Shown here: piece after piece, positions 1 to 10,079 of the stretch | Layout of the letters: each line of letters opens with the position of its first letter | How positions within the stretch are numbered: the first letter of the stretch is position 1 | Source: Leptodactylus fallax | Lineage: Eukaryota > Chordata > Amphibia > Anura > Leptodactylidae | NCBI GenBank assembly: GCA_947044405.1 | Contig: CAMRHE010000169.1 | Coordinates: forward strand, 1,054,501-1,118,500 | Length of the DNA stretch: 64,000 nucleotides | Direction: 5' to 3' | The notes under the pieces: model-generated | What the model was told of the DNA's origin: nothing | Databases searched by the model: none | Seen by the model: only the letters and a program-made list of their open reading frames with translations | Position numbers and translations under genes: made by a program

Positions 1-403
1 ATCCAAGGGAGAGTCTTCCTCCTCTTCCAGCCTAGGAGTCACTGTTCTTCCACCATAATGACCCTGACCCAGATCATCCTCCATCAACACAGGGTGATGA
101 CATTGACTAAGAGGTGGAAACTGTTCCTCTTCTTCCATCCCTCGTTGCATAAGTGTAAATGTTTCCTGCAAGTTATACAACAGATGGATCACATCGTTGA
201 TATTGCTCACAAAGACGCTCCAGCATGTTTAAGGAGGATTTCCACCGAGTTGGAATGTTCCAGATAAGGTGGTGCAAAGGCAGACCGTTTTATTGCTGCA
301 AGGGTGTTGTGTGCAACATAAGTATGGCTGAGACACATTCCGTTATGGATGACTAATGTTGACTTGGAAGAGGAGGAGGAGAAACAGTTGGTGATAATGA
401 TGA
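1..403 (-). pseudogene. hAT (ZBED-like) transposase, C-terminal part, decayed
   Basis: Read on the minus strand, 205-263 encodes a PTRW-type motif followed by SLNMLERLCEQ. That combination is typical of hAT-superfamily transposases (a D/IPTRWNSS..MLERL..Q block upstream of the C-terminal dimerisation domain). The frame then runs into stop codons, so the copy is dead. The rest of this stretch is rich in acidic codons with no clear domain. It pairs with the BED-finger piece at 1634-2400 on the same strand; the L2-like LINE at 404-1621 lies between them. The RNase H-like core expected between the two pieces is not visible, so it was probably lost before or during the LINE insertion. The gene continues beyond the left edge of the window. 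Confidence 0.6.
392..403. repeat. Target-site duplication of the L2-like LINE (copy also at 1622-1633)
   Basis: tgataatgatga occurs exactly on both sides of the LINE. The tail of the element is itself made of AAT-like repeats, so the exact border is uncertain by a few bases. Confidence 0.55.
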
Positions 404-1621
404 TACACCACACACCACACACATACATCGCACACCGCCCTCTTTCTGTAGGTGTCCACCAAGGCTCCGTCCTAGGACCTCTCCTGTTCTCAATCTACAC
501 CCTCGGCTTTGGCCAACTCATAGAATCTCATGGTTTTCAATACCATTGCTATGCTGACGACACTCAGATATATCTCTCTGGACCAGACATTACCTCTCTG
601 TTGTCCAGAGTCCCAGAGTGTCTAGCAGCTGTAGCCTCCTTTCTCTCTTCCTGCTTTCTCAAACTCAACATGGAGAAAACTGAGTTCATCATCTTTGCCC
701 CACCTCGCAAGGCCCCTCTACCTGACCCATCTATCAAAGTTAATAGAACCACACTTACCCCAGTCCCACAGGTTAGTTACCTTGGGATAACCTTGGACTC
801 TGAACTATCCTTCAAGTTGCACATCCAAACCCTCAACACCTCCTGCCGCCTCCAACTCAAGAACATCCATCAAATCTGCTCCTTCCTCACCCCTGAAACT
901 ACAAAGATGCTAGTCCATGCCCTCATAATCTCCCACTTAGATTACTGTAACACCCTTCTCCATGGCCTCCCAGCAAACACTCTCGCCCCCCTCCAGTCCA
1001 CCCTAAACTGTGCTGCTCGCTTAAAACACCTCTCCCCCTGTTCTCCATCATCCGCTCTCCTCTGCCAATCCCTTCACTGGCTACCCTTTGCCCAGCGATT
1101 AGAGTTCAAATTGCTAATGTTGACATACAAAGCCTATCCACAACCTGTCCCCTCCATATATCTCCAACCTAATCTCCCGCTACCTGCCCGCACGCAACCT
1201 CCGATCCTCCAAAGACCTCCTACACCGCTCTGCTCTTATCCGCTCTTCACACAACAGTCTCCAAGGTTTCTCCTGTGCATCCCCCATACTCTGGAACTCA
1301 TTACCAAGACACATGAGACTGACCCCAACAATCATAAGCTTCAAGAAGCCCCTGAAGACTCACCTATTCGGGAAGGCCTACAACCTCCAATAATGCTACT
1401 GTCACCACACCACCATTTGCTCAGCCTCTCCCCTCTCCTTCTGTCTCTATCCCTCTTCCCTCATAGATTGTAAGCCCTTGTAGGCAGGGTAATCTATCCC
1501 ACTGTGCCAGTTGGTCACTGTTAGCATTATGTTTGTTTTGTATATTTTGTGTACTGTATGTAAACCCTCAAATGTAAAGCACCATGGAATTAACGGTGCT
1601 ATATAAAAATAATAATAATAA
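404..1621 (+). mobile_element. L2-like (CR1 group) LINE, 5'-truncated reverse transcriptase fragment
   Basis: The + frame shows the reverse transcriptase blocks [16 protein letters not shown] (from about 451) and [10 protein letters not shown], with the catalytic YADD intact. Further on are the L2-type thumb and C-terminal blocks ([27 protein letters not shown]). Near 1150-1160 the frame shifts; the following frame reads [20 protein letters not shown] and ILWNSLP, the usual C-terminus of this group. The 3' end (1570-1620) has the typical tail: AAAGCACC, GGTGCTATATAAA, then AAT repeats. A 12-bp direct repeat, tgataatgatga, lies at 392-403 and 1622-1633 and is the likely target-site duplication. 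The 5' part (endonuclease and early RT) is absent, so this is a dead truncated copy inserted into the hAT remnant. Confidence 0.85.
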
Positions 1622-1633
1622 TGATAATGATGA

Positions 1634-2400
1634 CCATGTGCTTGTTGCAGATGTGGCCTGCCTACAAGGAATATCACAGGGAGAAGGAGTAGAACAGTCT
1701 AGTTCACTTCCCCTGCCAGTGCCACTTCCTCTGCCAAGTCTATTTTGCCAAATAAGATAGTGATATGAGTATGTAGAGATGTCGTTCCTACTTTTGTTCC
1801 TGCATAGCCATGGCTAAGCTTCTGCTTCCATAAATTACACATCGCCATGGATTTATCGTTTGACAATGTACTAAAAAATTCTCCCAATGTACAAAAAATT
1901 TCATCTGTACATGCGAGATAACCGCATGTAGTTGCTGCCACAGCACCTGCTGCACTACCACTACTCGGGCAGGCTTTCTGGATGTTGGGCCTGTGCAATA
2001 GCTGGAATCATTACTATCACCACTGTCACCACCTATGCACATAAGAATCATCATCGTTAATGTCATGTCATCATCTTCCTCGAATTTTTTCTGACACATC
2101 ACGGCAATGAGCACCCTTAACATTTTCACCTCCATATTTTCTCCTAGCTCCCCCACCAGAACGACTACCAGTAGTAGTACCACAACCCCTGCCATTACTA
2201 CTTCCATCACCAACAGTCATGTCTTCCTCCTCTGCTTGCACACAATGCTGACTGTTTTCATCCAGCTTATCAAAAAGAGGAGGAAGACTGCTCTGAATAG
2301 GAGAAATAGAATTTTCAGGAGGTTCCACATCGCTACGAGGATCTGTGTTTATGAAGAATGTGAAGGAGACACTGTTGACAGTCCTTAAAGGCCCTGCTGT
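1634..2400 (-). pseudogene. hAT (ZBED-like) transposase, N-terminal BED-finger part, decayed
   Basis: A 99-codon minus-strand frame at 1699-1998 contains a BED-type zinc finger block: FSTLSNDKSMAMCNLW, then KQKLSHGYAG and GTTSLHTHI. In intact BED fingers the motif is CxxC...HxxxxH. Here the second cysteine is tryptophan (residue 57 of this frame) and the last histidine appears to be phenylalanine, so two ligands are lost. Upstream (2000-2400, minus) is a low-complexity acidic, serine- and glycine-rich leader in several frames, common ahead of BED fingers in such genes. It belongs with the C-terminal piece at 1-403. The BED assignment rests on the block pattern; the whole-gene reconstruction is inference. 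Confidence 0.55.
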
Positions 2401-2585
2401 AAATTATGTGTTATGTAGGAGGAGGAGGAACACATAGAAGCCTGACTTAAGATCACATCACTCTCAGATGCAATATCCTTCTGTGACTGAGATGAGCGAA
2501 CTAAGTAATAAAAACTTCATCAACTACAATCCTGCACCTACTGGTAATACCAACAAGAGGTTTTTTTTAGATTTGCACAGGCTAG
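2401..2585. repeat. Flank and first partial unit of a ~75-80 bp tandem satellite
   Basis: The end of this stretch (about 2555-2585) has a poly-T tract followed by agatttgcacaggctag, the same order as in the units at 4979-5005, 5705-5725 and 5785-5850. The first 150 bases show no recognisable element. Confidence 0.45.
2581..2585. repeat. 5-bp target-site duplication (gctag) of the LTR retrotransposon
   Basis: gctag at 2581-2585 is repeated exactly at 4824-4828, immediately outside the two LTRs. Five bases is the size made by Ty3/gypsy-type integrases. Confidence 0.9.
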
Positions 2586-3239
2586 TGTAACATCTCTGCC
2601 GTTTCGGGTCTCGGCGCCGCCCTCTGCTCGCACGCTGTGGCGAAGGAGGCGTGTTCAGTTTGGTTCTTTTTGTAAGTTTCTTGCTGCTCAGTCTGAACAT
2701 GGTCCTAGTCAGTGTAATGGATTTCCGGCCCCACCCGTGTCTGAACATTTCTCTCTGGACGGTATAGAGTTAATCTCTTCCTGGCCTGTGTGATTGACAG
2801 CCTGTTTACCTATCAGAGCTGGGGCTGGTCCCTGACTTTCTATATACAGGATGTCACTTCTCTGCAAGTGGCGGTTATTGCACTTGTGTTTTGCCTGCTC
2901 TCTTTATTATTTCCCTTGCTACCTTGTTACCTGATTTTCTGAGCACTGGCTTTGACTTTGACTATTCTCTTGGATTTAGATTTTGTACTGCATTGCTCGT
3001 TTGTTACTGACCCCTTGGCTTGCTCACTCTGCTTCTGTGTGGTTTTGTCTTGTCCTGTTCTGTGTGTCACTTACCCAGTATAGGGCTTGTCTTCAGGTTG
3101 TCCTTTTACCATTTAGGGTAACTGTGGCAATAGGAAGGGACAGTGGCTGGGGTGAGATTAGGGCTCACTTGTCTCTGTCCTTCCTCCCAGACCGCTGCAG
3201 TAGTGTCAGGGTATTGCTTCGTTTGGCAAGACCCTTACA
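2586..3239 (+). repeat. 5' LTR of the gypsy-type element
   Basis: 654 bp, TG...CA ends. A TATATA motif at 2841-2846 is a plausible core promoter. It differs from the 3' LTR at about nine positions. No clear AATAAA was seen in either LTR. Confidence 0.92.
2841..2846 (+). promoter_or_regulatory. TATA-like core promoter in the 5' LTR
   Basis: ctttctatatacagg lies about 255 bp into the LTR and is conserved in the 3' LTR (4425-4430). In the related solo LTR the minus-strand counterpart reads ctttatacag (5451-5460). Confidence 0.5.
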
Positions 3240-4169
3240 GAATAACCGGCCCATACATTCTGCCATTGCTTCCTATAGGGTCAGCACGGATCCTATTCAG
3301 GGCCTTGCAGCCAAGTTGGAAGGTTTGGCAGGTCTAGTAGCTGAACTTGCTAAACTGGTGCAGACCCTTACTGAGGCTGCTGCAGTATCCCCGCCTGTTG
3401 CTTCCCCTTTTAAGGTGAAGATGTTTTTCCCAGATCGTTTTTCGGGGGACCGAGAAAAATTTGAGACTTTCCAGGAGTCCTGTCGCTTGTATTTCCGGAT
3501 TAATCCACATGCATCCCAGGCCCAAATGGTGGGAGTAGTTATATCCCTCATACAGGGGGATCCACAAGCTTGGGCCCTTAAACTCCCTCCTGGGGCTGAG
3601 GAGTGGATTGACCTTGAAAATTTTTTTTTCGTCTTTGGGGTCTATATATGCTGAGCCAGATGTTAAAGAGAGAATAGGGTCTGCTTCTTCCAAGTTTTCT
3701 GTCTCTCCCTCTCTCTCTCCTGAAAAACCTATTATTTCTCCCATGACTCCTGGTGTGAAACCTATGCAACTGGCAGTTATGGATGCCAAGTCGCAACGAG
3801 AGCATCGTCTCAGGAACAATCTCTGCCTGTACTGTGGTGCTTCCGGTCATTTCATCAGTGACTGCTCGATCAGACCTCGCAGACCAGCAGAAAAGCTTCA
3901 GTGCCTGAGTGGTAATCAGAAGAACCACTCAGGCAACCAGGTATTTGCTGATATGACTGCTTTGCACACTTTAAATTGTGTTACTGAGGAGACTGTCTCG
4001 GCTGCTAAAGGTGGGAAACACCAGGTGAATAAAAAATGTTTGCCTGGCCCACCAGTGTCTGTGGTTGTGCAAAAAGACCCTGAATTGAAGGCAGAGAAAA
4101 TACTGGGTCCTACTAAAACTGGTTTATCTGGTGAGGGTCCGGTGGCCCCTCATAAAGGGGGGGGGGTAC
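3240..4169 (+). pseudogene. Broken gag of the gypsy-type element
   Basis: The first part (to the stop near 3654) encodes a heptad-like stretch (LAAKLEGLAGLVAELAKLV), then a retrotransposon Gag core with FFPDRFSGDREKFETFQESC, VGVVISLIQGDPQAWA and EEW. This resembles Gag of the sushi/Tf1 branch of Ty3/gypsy, the branch related to vertebrate RTL/PEG10 genes. A nine-T run at 3621-3629 marks a frameshift. The next frame continues SLGSIYAEPDVKER, then apparently skips part of the capsid and enters a CCHC zinc knuckle (CLYCGASGHFISDC, 3824-3865). The open frame that enters gag begins inside the LTR; there is no convincing own start. No pol follows. It is not functional as it stands. Confidence 0.8.
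4152..4169 (+). other. Polypurine tract before the 3' LTR
   Basis: ataaagggggggggg lies directly upstream of the 3' LTR and is the expected plus-strand primer site. The G run is unusually long, which could reflect post-insertion slippage. Confidence 0.6.
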
Positions 4170-4823
4170 TGTAACGTCTCTGCCGTTTCGGGTCTCTGCG
4201 CTGCCCTCTGCTCGCACGCTGTGGTGAAGGAGGCGTGTTCAGTTTGGTTCTTTTTGTAAGTTTCTTGCTGCTCAGTCTGAACATGGTCCTAGACAGTGTA
4301 ATGGATTTCCGGCCCCACCCGTGTCTGAACATTTCTCTCTGGACGGTATAGAGTTAATCTCTTCCTGGCCTGTGTGATTGACAGCCTGTGTACCTATCAG
4401 AGCTGGGGCTGGGCCCTGACTTTCTATATACAGGATGTCACTTCTCTGCAAGTGGCGGTTATTGCACTTGTGTTTTGCCTGCTCTCTTTATTATTTCCCT
4501 TGCTACCTTGTTACCTGATTTTCTGAGCACTGGCTTTGACTTTGACTATTCTCTTGGATTTAGATTTTGTACTGCATTGCTCGTTTGTTACTGACCCCTT
4601 GGCTTGCTCACTCTGCTTCTGTGTGGTTTTGTCTTGTCCTGTTCTGTGTGTCACTTACCCAGTATAGGGCTTGTCTTCAGGTTGTCCTTTTACCATTTAG
4701 GGTAACTGTGGCAATAGGAAGGGACAGTGGCTGGGGTGAGATTAGGGCTCACTTGTCTCTGTCCTTCCTCCCAGACTGCTGCAGTAGTGTCAGGGTATTG
4801 CTTCGTTTGGCAAGACGCTTACA
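4170..4823 (+). repeat. 3' LTR of the gypsy-type element
   Basis: 654 bp and collinear with the 5' LTR without indels. It is followed by the second gctag target copy at 4824-4828. Confidence 0.92.
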
Positions 4824-5065
4824 GCTAGACTGTATATTTGGTGAACTGAACACACAAAATGTTTATATATTAGCGGAGACAGCAATACTATATATATGTA
4901 GCAAAAATGTTTTTTCTTATTAATAACACTCCATCACATTGTATTTGATTAGTAGAGCAGAAAAAAGAAATAACAAGTTTTTTTCAGATCAGTATAGGCT
5001 AGACTGTGTATTGGGTGAACAGCAAAAAAAAACACTTAAACGACTGCATTTTTTTACATATGTGC
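4824..5065. repeat. Tandem satellite, units interrupted by the LTR insertions
   Basis: Repeated core gctagactgtatattggg-tgaacarcaaaaa, followed by a T-rich stretch. Copies start near 4824, 4998, 5716 and (diverged) 5793. After removing the solo LTR, spacings are about 170, 70 and 78 bp, suggesting a monomer of about 75-80 bp. The array resumes after the solo LTR (5709-5860). Confidence 0.6.
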
Positions 5066-5708
5066 TGTAAGGAAATTGCCAGTTGAGCAATTTCCCAGTG
5101 CTGCTGCAGAAACAAGGAAAGAAGAGAATAACAGAGACAGTGAGCCCTAGACTAGACCCAGCCCCTTTCCCTGCCTACTTTTCTGACTGTCCTAGGTGAC
5201 AGCCGACAACTTGGAGCCGATCCCTTCTCTAAATAAGTGACACACAGGACAAGACAAAACAACACAGAAGCAGAGTCAGAGTCAAAACCAGAGAGACAAA
5301 GCAGTACCCAATCGTAATCCAAAAGAGTAGTCACAGGGGGAGCCAAAGGTCAGAAGTAAGAAATAATACAGCAAGAGCTAGTAGGAAGCTAGCAAGGACA
5401 AAGTCACTGGACAGAGTACAATAGCCAGCGACGATGTGTGGGCTGAGGACCTGTATAAAGGAAGTCCAGGACCTGCCCCAGACTTGCTTGGTAGGCAGGA
5501 TGTCAATCATACAGGCAAAGCTAAGATTAACTGTTTGAGGAGCAGAAAAAAACAAGGTGCAGGAGATGGGTGTGGCTGAAATTGAATTACATAGTAGTAG
5601 CACTGAGCAACAAGAACCTTAAGCAAGAAATCAAACTGAACATGCCTCCTGCGCCGCAGCGTGTGAGCGGAAGGTGGCGCAGAGACCCGAACAGGTAGAG
5701 ATGTTACA
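5066..5708 (-). mobile_element. Solo LTR related to the gypsy-type element, opposite orientation
   Basis: Read on the minus strand it starts TGTAACATCTCTACCTG, continues with the same order of motifs as the 654-bp LTR (cgggtctctgcgcc, cacgctg, ggag-c-tgttcagtttg) and ends CCTTACA. Length is 643 bp. Flanks tgtgc (5061-5065) and tgcgc (5709-5713) match at four of five bases and are a probable 5-bp target duplication. It is clearly more diverged than the two LTRs of the nearby element, so it is an older insertion left after LTR-LTR recombination. Confidence 0.85.
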
Positions 5709-5860
5709 TGCGCAGGCTAGACTGTATATTGGGTGAACAACAAAAAATGCAATAAAACCCCATTAATTAGAGTTTTTTTTTTCAAATAAGTGCAAGCTAG
5801 AACGCTTAAATAAGGTTTTTTTTTTCAGATTTGTGCTTGCAGAATCAGTACTTTTCTGTT
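5709..5860. repeat. Tandem satellite, continuation
   Basis: Two further units (cores at about 5714 and 5793) with long T runs. See the entry at 4824-5065 for the unit. Confidence 0.55.
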
Positions 5861-7667
5861 ACAACAGCAGATGCTATGTATTTAATGAAAACATTTAAAC
5901 GCTTGCCTAAAAAGCCCTTAAAGATTTTTCACTAGCTCTGTCAGTACAAAGTTTGTTTAAAGACTGTGTATACAGATGAAACTGATCTATTGCACAACAG
6001 ACTTAGACAAAATTAGATTATTGGCAGTGAAAGGGTTAACTGTCCTTTCTGTGTGTCTGTAATTCTGTATTAGAGTAGGAATACAGCAATCTCAAGCTCA
6101 AACAGCAGCAACTGATATACCCTCACTCCTATCTATTGATTTCTATCACTAATCTGCTTGTGCAATTGCTTGAATCTGACTAAATTCTCCTATTCTAACT
6201 ATTGCTTGCAAGATTTTCAGAACTGTGCTCTGTATGATGCAGTGAGATCAATCACAGACCCTACACTATCTCCACCATTACTGAAATTAGCTTCTGGTGA
6301 CGCTTGCAGCGTCTTATATACTGTATATGACCTCAGCTGATGTCAGGTGGTGCTAGAATGTCAAAGTCACACACACACGTGTCTCTTCTGCATTTCGAGC
6401 TCAAACATGCCATTTTAGTTTGTCCAAGATGAATTGCCTTTTGTTCGATTTCATGCAAAAAAACGAACAATTTGGAATATTTGGCTCAAACCCAGTTTGT
6501 GATGAAGTGGTTCGCCCATTTCTAATTAAAGGGTAATACTGGGGAGGCCACCTGGACAACACCCTTGGGAGTGGTCCAAAGTCAAAATGGATAGCTGGTG
6601 CATTGGGTCCATAACCTGCTATTACAGATAGATATAAGAGAGATATAGGTAGATATGATATAGATATGAGATTAATAGATAAAGTAAATGGGTAATGTTA
6701 TTTCTGTTGCTCTGGCCATGTTTATGATCGGTTAGAATTTATGGACATCATTTTCTGTTGACTATGCTATGAGGATGTTTTGGAAGGTCCTGCATGTAAT
6801 AATGTCAGTGTTGTGCTAGAAATTGCTGTAATTTATAAGGTCTTGGAAAAACTCGGCCCCTCATGATGTCTTATGGGAAAGGTCCCAGCAGGTAGATTGT
6901 ACTACAGTTTGTAGCACTAAAGAACACTGATAATTTGACTAATTGCCAGTAAGCTCAGTGCCTATAGTGGAGGGAATTTGTTCTTTGAGCTCAAGTAACT
7001 TATTGTTAATTACCTTTATACATATATTTTTTTTCTGCTATACTTCCTCTTTAAAGCTGTGAAATCAGAGATCTAGGTTGAATTTTAGAGCTTTGTTGGT
7101 AAGGTCAAAACATGTGCCAAAACATAATCCAGCACTCCTGGATATAAAACATGATATTCCACTGGCAACATCAAACTATGTATATTCTCTTGAAAATTAG
7201 CTTTTTGGTAAATTTGGGCCTTTATTAGGCCAGTTCCTGAAATCTTCTTCTAACCAAGGTATACCAGATTATATCCACATTTGTATTGATCCCATTACCC
7301 ATTATGTACAGATTTGGAATTAGTGTAGTAATATTAAAGTAAAATTCTTATTGTTATGAAGAACTTAAGTTTCTGCATTCTAAACTTCTCTGGGGCTCCA
7401 TTTTCTACCTGAGTAATTGAAAGTGCTATGGAACATAAAAGAGGTCATAAATTGCCAAGAAGAAATTTTATTTCTCTTGTTAGATGGAGAAATGTCATTG
7501 CAAATTATCTAACAAACTTGAACACCTAAAACACTTCTGTCCAGACAAGCCTTGCAAAAGGTCTAATGTTTATAATCTTGTCTGGTCCAATAACGCCCTT
7601 TGCTTCTCTTTCCACGTAACTTTGTAGCTTCGGCCATGTGCCAGGGTCCAGACACTCATTGCCTCAG
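5861..7667. other. Intergenic sequence, no recognised element
   Basis: AT-rich sequence with a GATA-rich simple patch near 6620-6690. I see no coding signal, terminal inverted repeats or LTRs. Confidence 0.5.
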
Positions 7668-8000
7668 TGTCACGATACTAGTACTCACAGTTGGAATCCA
7701 GTGGCCAGATGGAAGAAAGCCAGGCACAGTTAGATGCTGTAGAGTAGTAGTCCGGGGTGTGGTTGGAAACGAGTCACAATACTCGAGCAATGGTTGAATT
7801 GCCTCATGGGTATAAATAGGCCCAAACAGGAAACAAGATGGCGTCAAATTGGCACACATCGGTGATCTTGGTTAAGAGTAAATCCTAGGATAACACAGCA
7901 GCCTCCAGTGGTGAAGAGTGGAAGTGCAACACAATAGTTCAGCGTGAGAGAAACAGCGGCCACTGATGGTAAATTAGAAAAATGCACCAGGATTCTGACA
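7668..8000 (+). mobile_element. Solo LTR (333 bp) with 5-bp target duplication
   Basis: The unit begins TGTCACGATA and ends TTCTGACA, with a short TGTCA/TGACA inverted end. It is flanked on both sides by exact ctcag (7663-7667 and 8001-8005). A TATA box, tataaatagg, lies at 7811-7820, 144 bp into the unit. No second copy of this LTR was seen in the window, so the family (gypsy or retrovirus-like) cannot be named. Orientation follows the TATA box. Confidence 0.72.
7811..7820 (+). promoter_or_regulatory. TATA box inside the 333-bp solo LTR
   Basis: tataaatagg is a strong TATA match positioned mid-LTR as expected for a U3 promoter. Confidence 0.5.
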
Positions 8001-8180
8001 CTCAGTGTTTTTGTCACTGGCTCTAACCCTTTATCTGTTCCAAGATCAAGTTTATGTGCTTTTTCCTTGATGTGATTTCTTGACTGTTGACCTCACATTT
8101 TCCTATGTGTTTGGCAATACTGTCAGTCTGACCTTTGTCTCTGGCTTCTAACTATATACATTGATTTTTTATTTTACCAA

Positions 8181-8493
8181 GGGTGGATTATTCACTTGAA
8201 TGGGGTTTTAAAGCAATGTGCGGGTGTGCGCTTACACCCTCTGTGCCGCAAAGCCGTTTTTTTTCGCTGGAAACAAAGTCTTACATGTCCGACTTTGTTT
8301 CTGGCGAAAAAGAACGGTTTGCAGCACAGAGGGTGTAAGCGCACACCCGCGCATTGCTTTAAAACCCCATTCAAGCGAATGGGGTTTTAAGCAATGCGTC
8401 GCAAACCTTCCACTATCCAGCGCCTATCCAGTTTCCTGACATTTAGGTCAGATTCACGGCAGACGGAGTGCCGCCGCAAGTGTGAACCCACCC
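8181..8493. repeat. Palindromic (foldback) MITE, left arm partly deleted
   Basis: Same family as 24262-24682. Arms of about 65 bp (8200-8262 and 8318-8380) pair across a short centre and carry gcaatg-gcgggtgtgcgc and acaccctctgtg. The right end finishes gtgaacccaccc followed by TTA; the left end keeps gggtgg but the segment between it and the arm is missing. Minor coding-looking frames here are by-products of the palindrome. Confidence 0.75.
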
Positions 8494-8496
8494 TTA

Positions 8497-9960
8497 CAGA
8501 GGTTTTGGCAGTTTGTTTAGCTTTTGGGGTCATATTTGTTGTCAACTTTGTGTTAAAGGGGGAATTTCCTTCTCAAGGATCCTATCTATACAGCTAGCTT
8601 ATGTAAATTTAAGAGTTTTCTTAAATACATTGCTTTAGCAATGCTGCTTCATTTGCCTGCTATGTGAAATTATTTCTCCCATGGTTTGCACATCATTGTC
8701 ACCCGGCCTGTGTATGATTCAGGAGGGATGACATGACTCACTGCTCACTGCTCGTTGAACGGGAAAGGGGGGGCTGAGTTCTCTGGATTACTTTCAGAGC
8801 TGTTATCTTCTCCATTGTCTGGACAATCAGTCCAGCTAATTTCAATCTGATGATAAAGATTCGGACAGTGTCTGTTATTTCTCTATATAAAAATGTCTCT
8901 ATGTCTGTCCTGAGAGCATGTAAGTGTTCTCCATCTCTGTGTAATGTAATATACATTTACTGTGCATTGTCTATAAAGGCAGTCTCTATATCTAGTAAGG
9001 TACTTCATATTGTTCTGTCCATCAAACAGGCAAATATCATCCACCAGCTTGTTGAAGACTACAGGAAGAGAGATGTAGAGAGATCAGGCAAACTGCTGAG
9101 AGAGGGAGATGAGGAAACTGCTTAAACTTATAAACTGATACCAAAATTCTCACTTTGTGATTGCTTAAACAATAATTTCTAGAAACTAATTCAATGGTGT
9201 CAACCAAAATGGCTTCACTTCCTGTGTTGGAAAAATGGCTGCCGCAATGTAACAGAAAGAAGTAATATCTCTGTAAATAAATGAAACCTCTTTTTCAAGC
9301 TTTGCCTTCTGTTCTCACTTCTGTTACACTAGAATATGGCCATGTTTTCATTTTTGGGTGGAAACTTTAAGTGACATCATTTTAACTAGATCACAGGTTC
9401 ATGTAATTTAACGTCATTTTATGGCTGATAGCAATCCTATTATTTGCCATCTTATAGATCTTTACTGAACAGTTTTACCAAGATTTACCTCAATCACATA
9501 TGATGGATTCAATATGATCTGTTATATAGAGATCCTTAAATATCCCAGTGATTTATAATTGGTCTATTGCTGCTTCACTACTGATATAGTAGGACAGCAT
9601 CCTACCCTAATTGGGATTAGGTACAAGTTATGCTAAGTGACATTATGTGTACAGTTTCTAGACTGTTCATTACCAATTAATGCTCTCCGTTATCAGCCAT
9701 TTCTGGTATTACAATGTCGAAGGATTTACTTGCTGAGCACTTCATTTACCAGACTAATGCTATGATGATTCTTTTGGGAAGTCAACTGTCCTGCAAAATG
9801 TTTTTGCAAGGTATAAACAAAAAAAACTTTAATTTTAATTGTATGCGTTTGCTAATATTTTTTATATGTAAAAAATCGAATTAATCTGATCAGATTGCAG
9901 AAGGAGGATATAGAGATACAAAACATGCAGTGAACTAATATGTGAAGACCCAGAGATATC
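8497..9960. other. Intergenic, no recognised element
   Basis: Low coding potential. Around 9060-9290 there is a moderately complex block with an aataaatga motif that could be an unrecognised repeat; I cannot support a call. Confidence 0.4.
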
Positions 9961-10079
9961 CGTATAATTAGTGTAAATATATTGGACATAACAATGTGTG
10001 AGCATTTATGCATTTATATCTTTATTTTTTATGTATTTTTCTTTCAATGCTTCCATCTCAGAATGTTAAATCCTTTTTG

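Larger units (their letters stand above)
2586..4823 (+). mobile_element. Non-autonomous Ty3/gypsy LTR retrotransposon (sushi-like gag), recent insertion
   Basis: Two direct repeats of 654 bp (2586-3239 and 4170-4823) begin TGTAAC and end TTACA. They flank a 930-bp interior and sit between 5-bp duplications. I count nine mismatches between the LTRs by eye (about 1.4%), so the insertion is fairly young. The interior holds a broken gag with a CCHC knuckle, and no protease, reverse transcriptase, RNase H or integrase. It therefore depends on another element for movement. A G-rich polypurine tract lies just before the 3' LTR. No TGG-starting tRNA primer site follows the 5' LTR. The insertion target is the local satellite. 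Confidence 0.93.

Noticed and set aside
2983..3239. Gag protein starting inside the 5' LTR
   Set aside because: The frame is open across the LTR, but the translated LTR part is unrelated to Gag and the same frame opens in the 3' LTR without a gene. Treated as read-through of LTR sequence.
8192..8439. Several overlapping 60-73 codon frames, repeated at 24259-24674
   Set aside because: They lie on both strands of palindromic MITEs and are mirror images of each other; products of the repeat.
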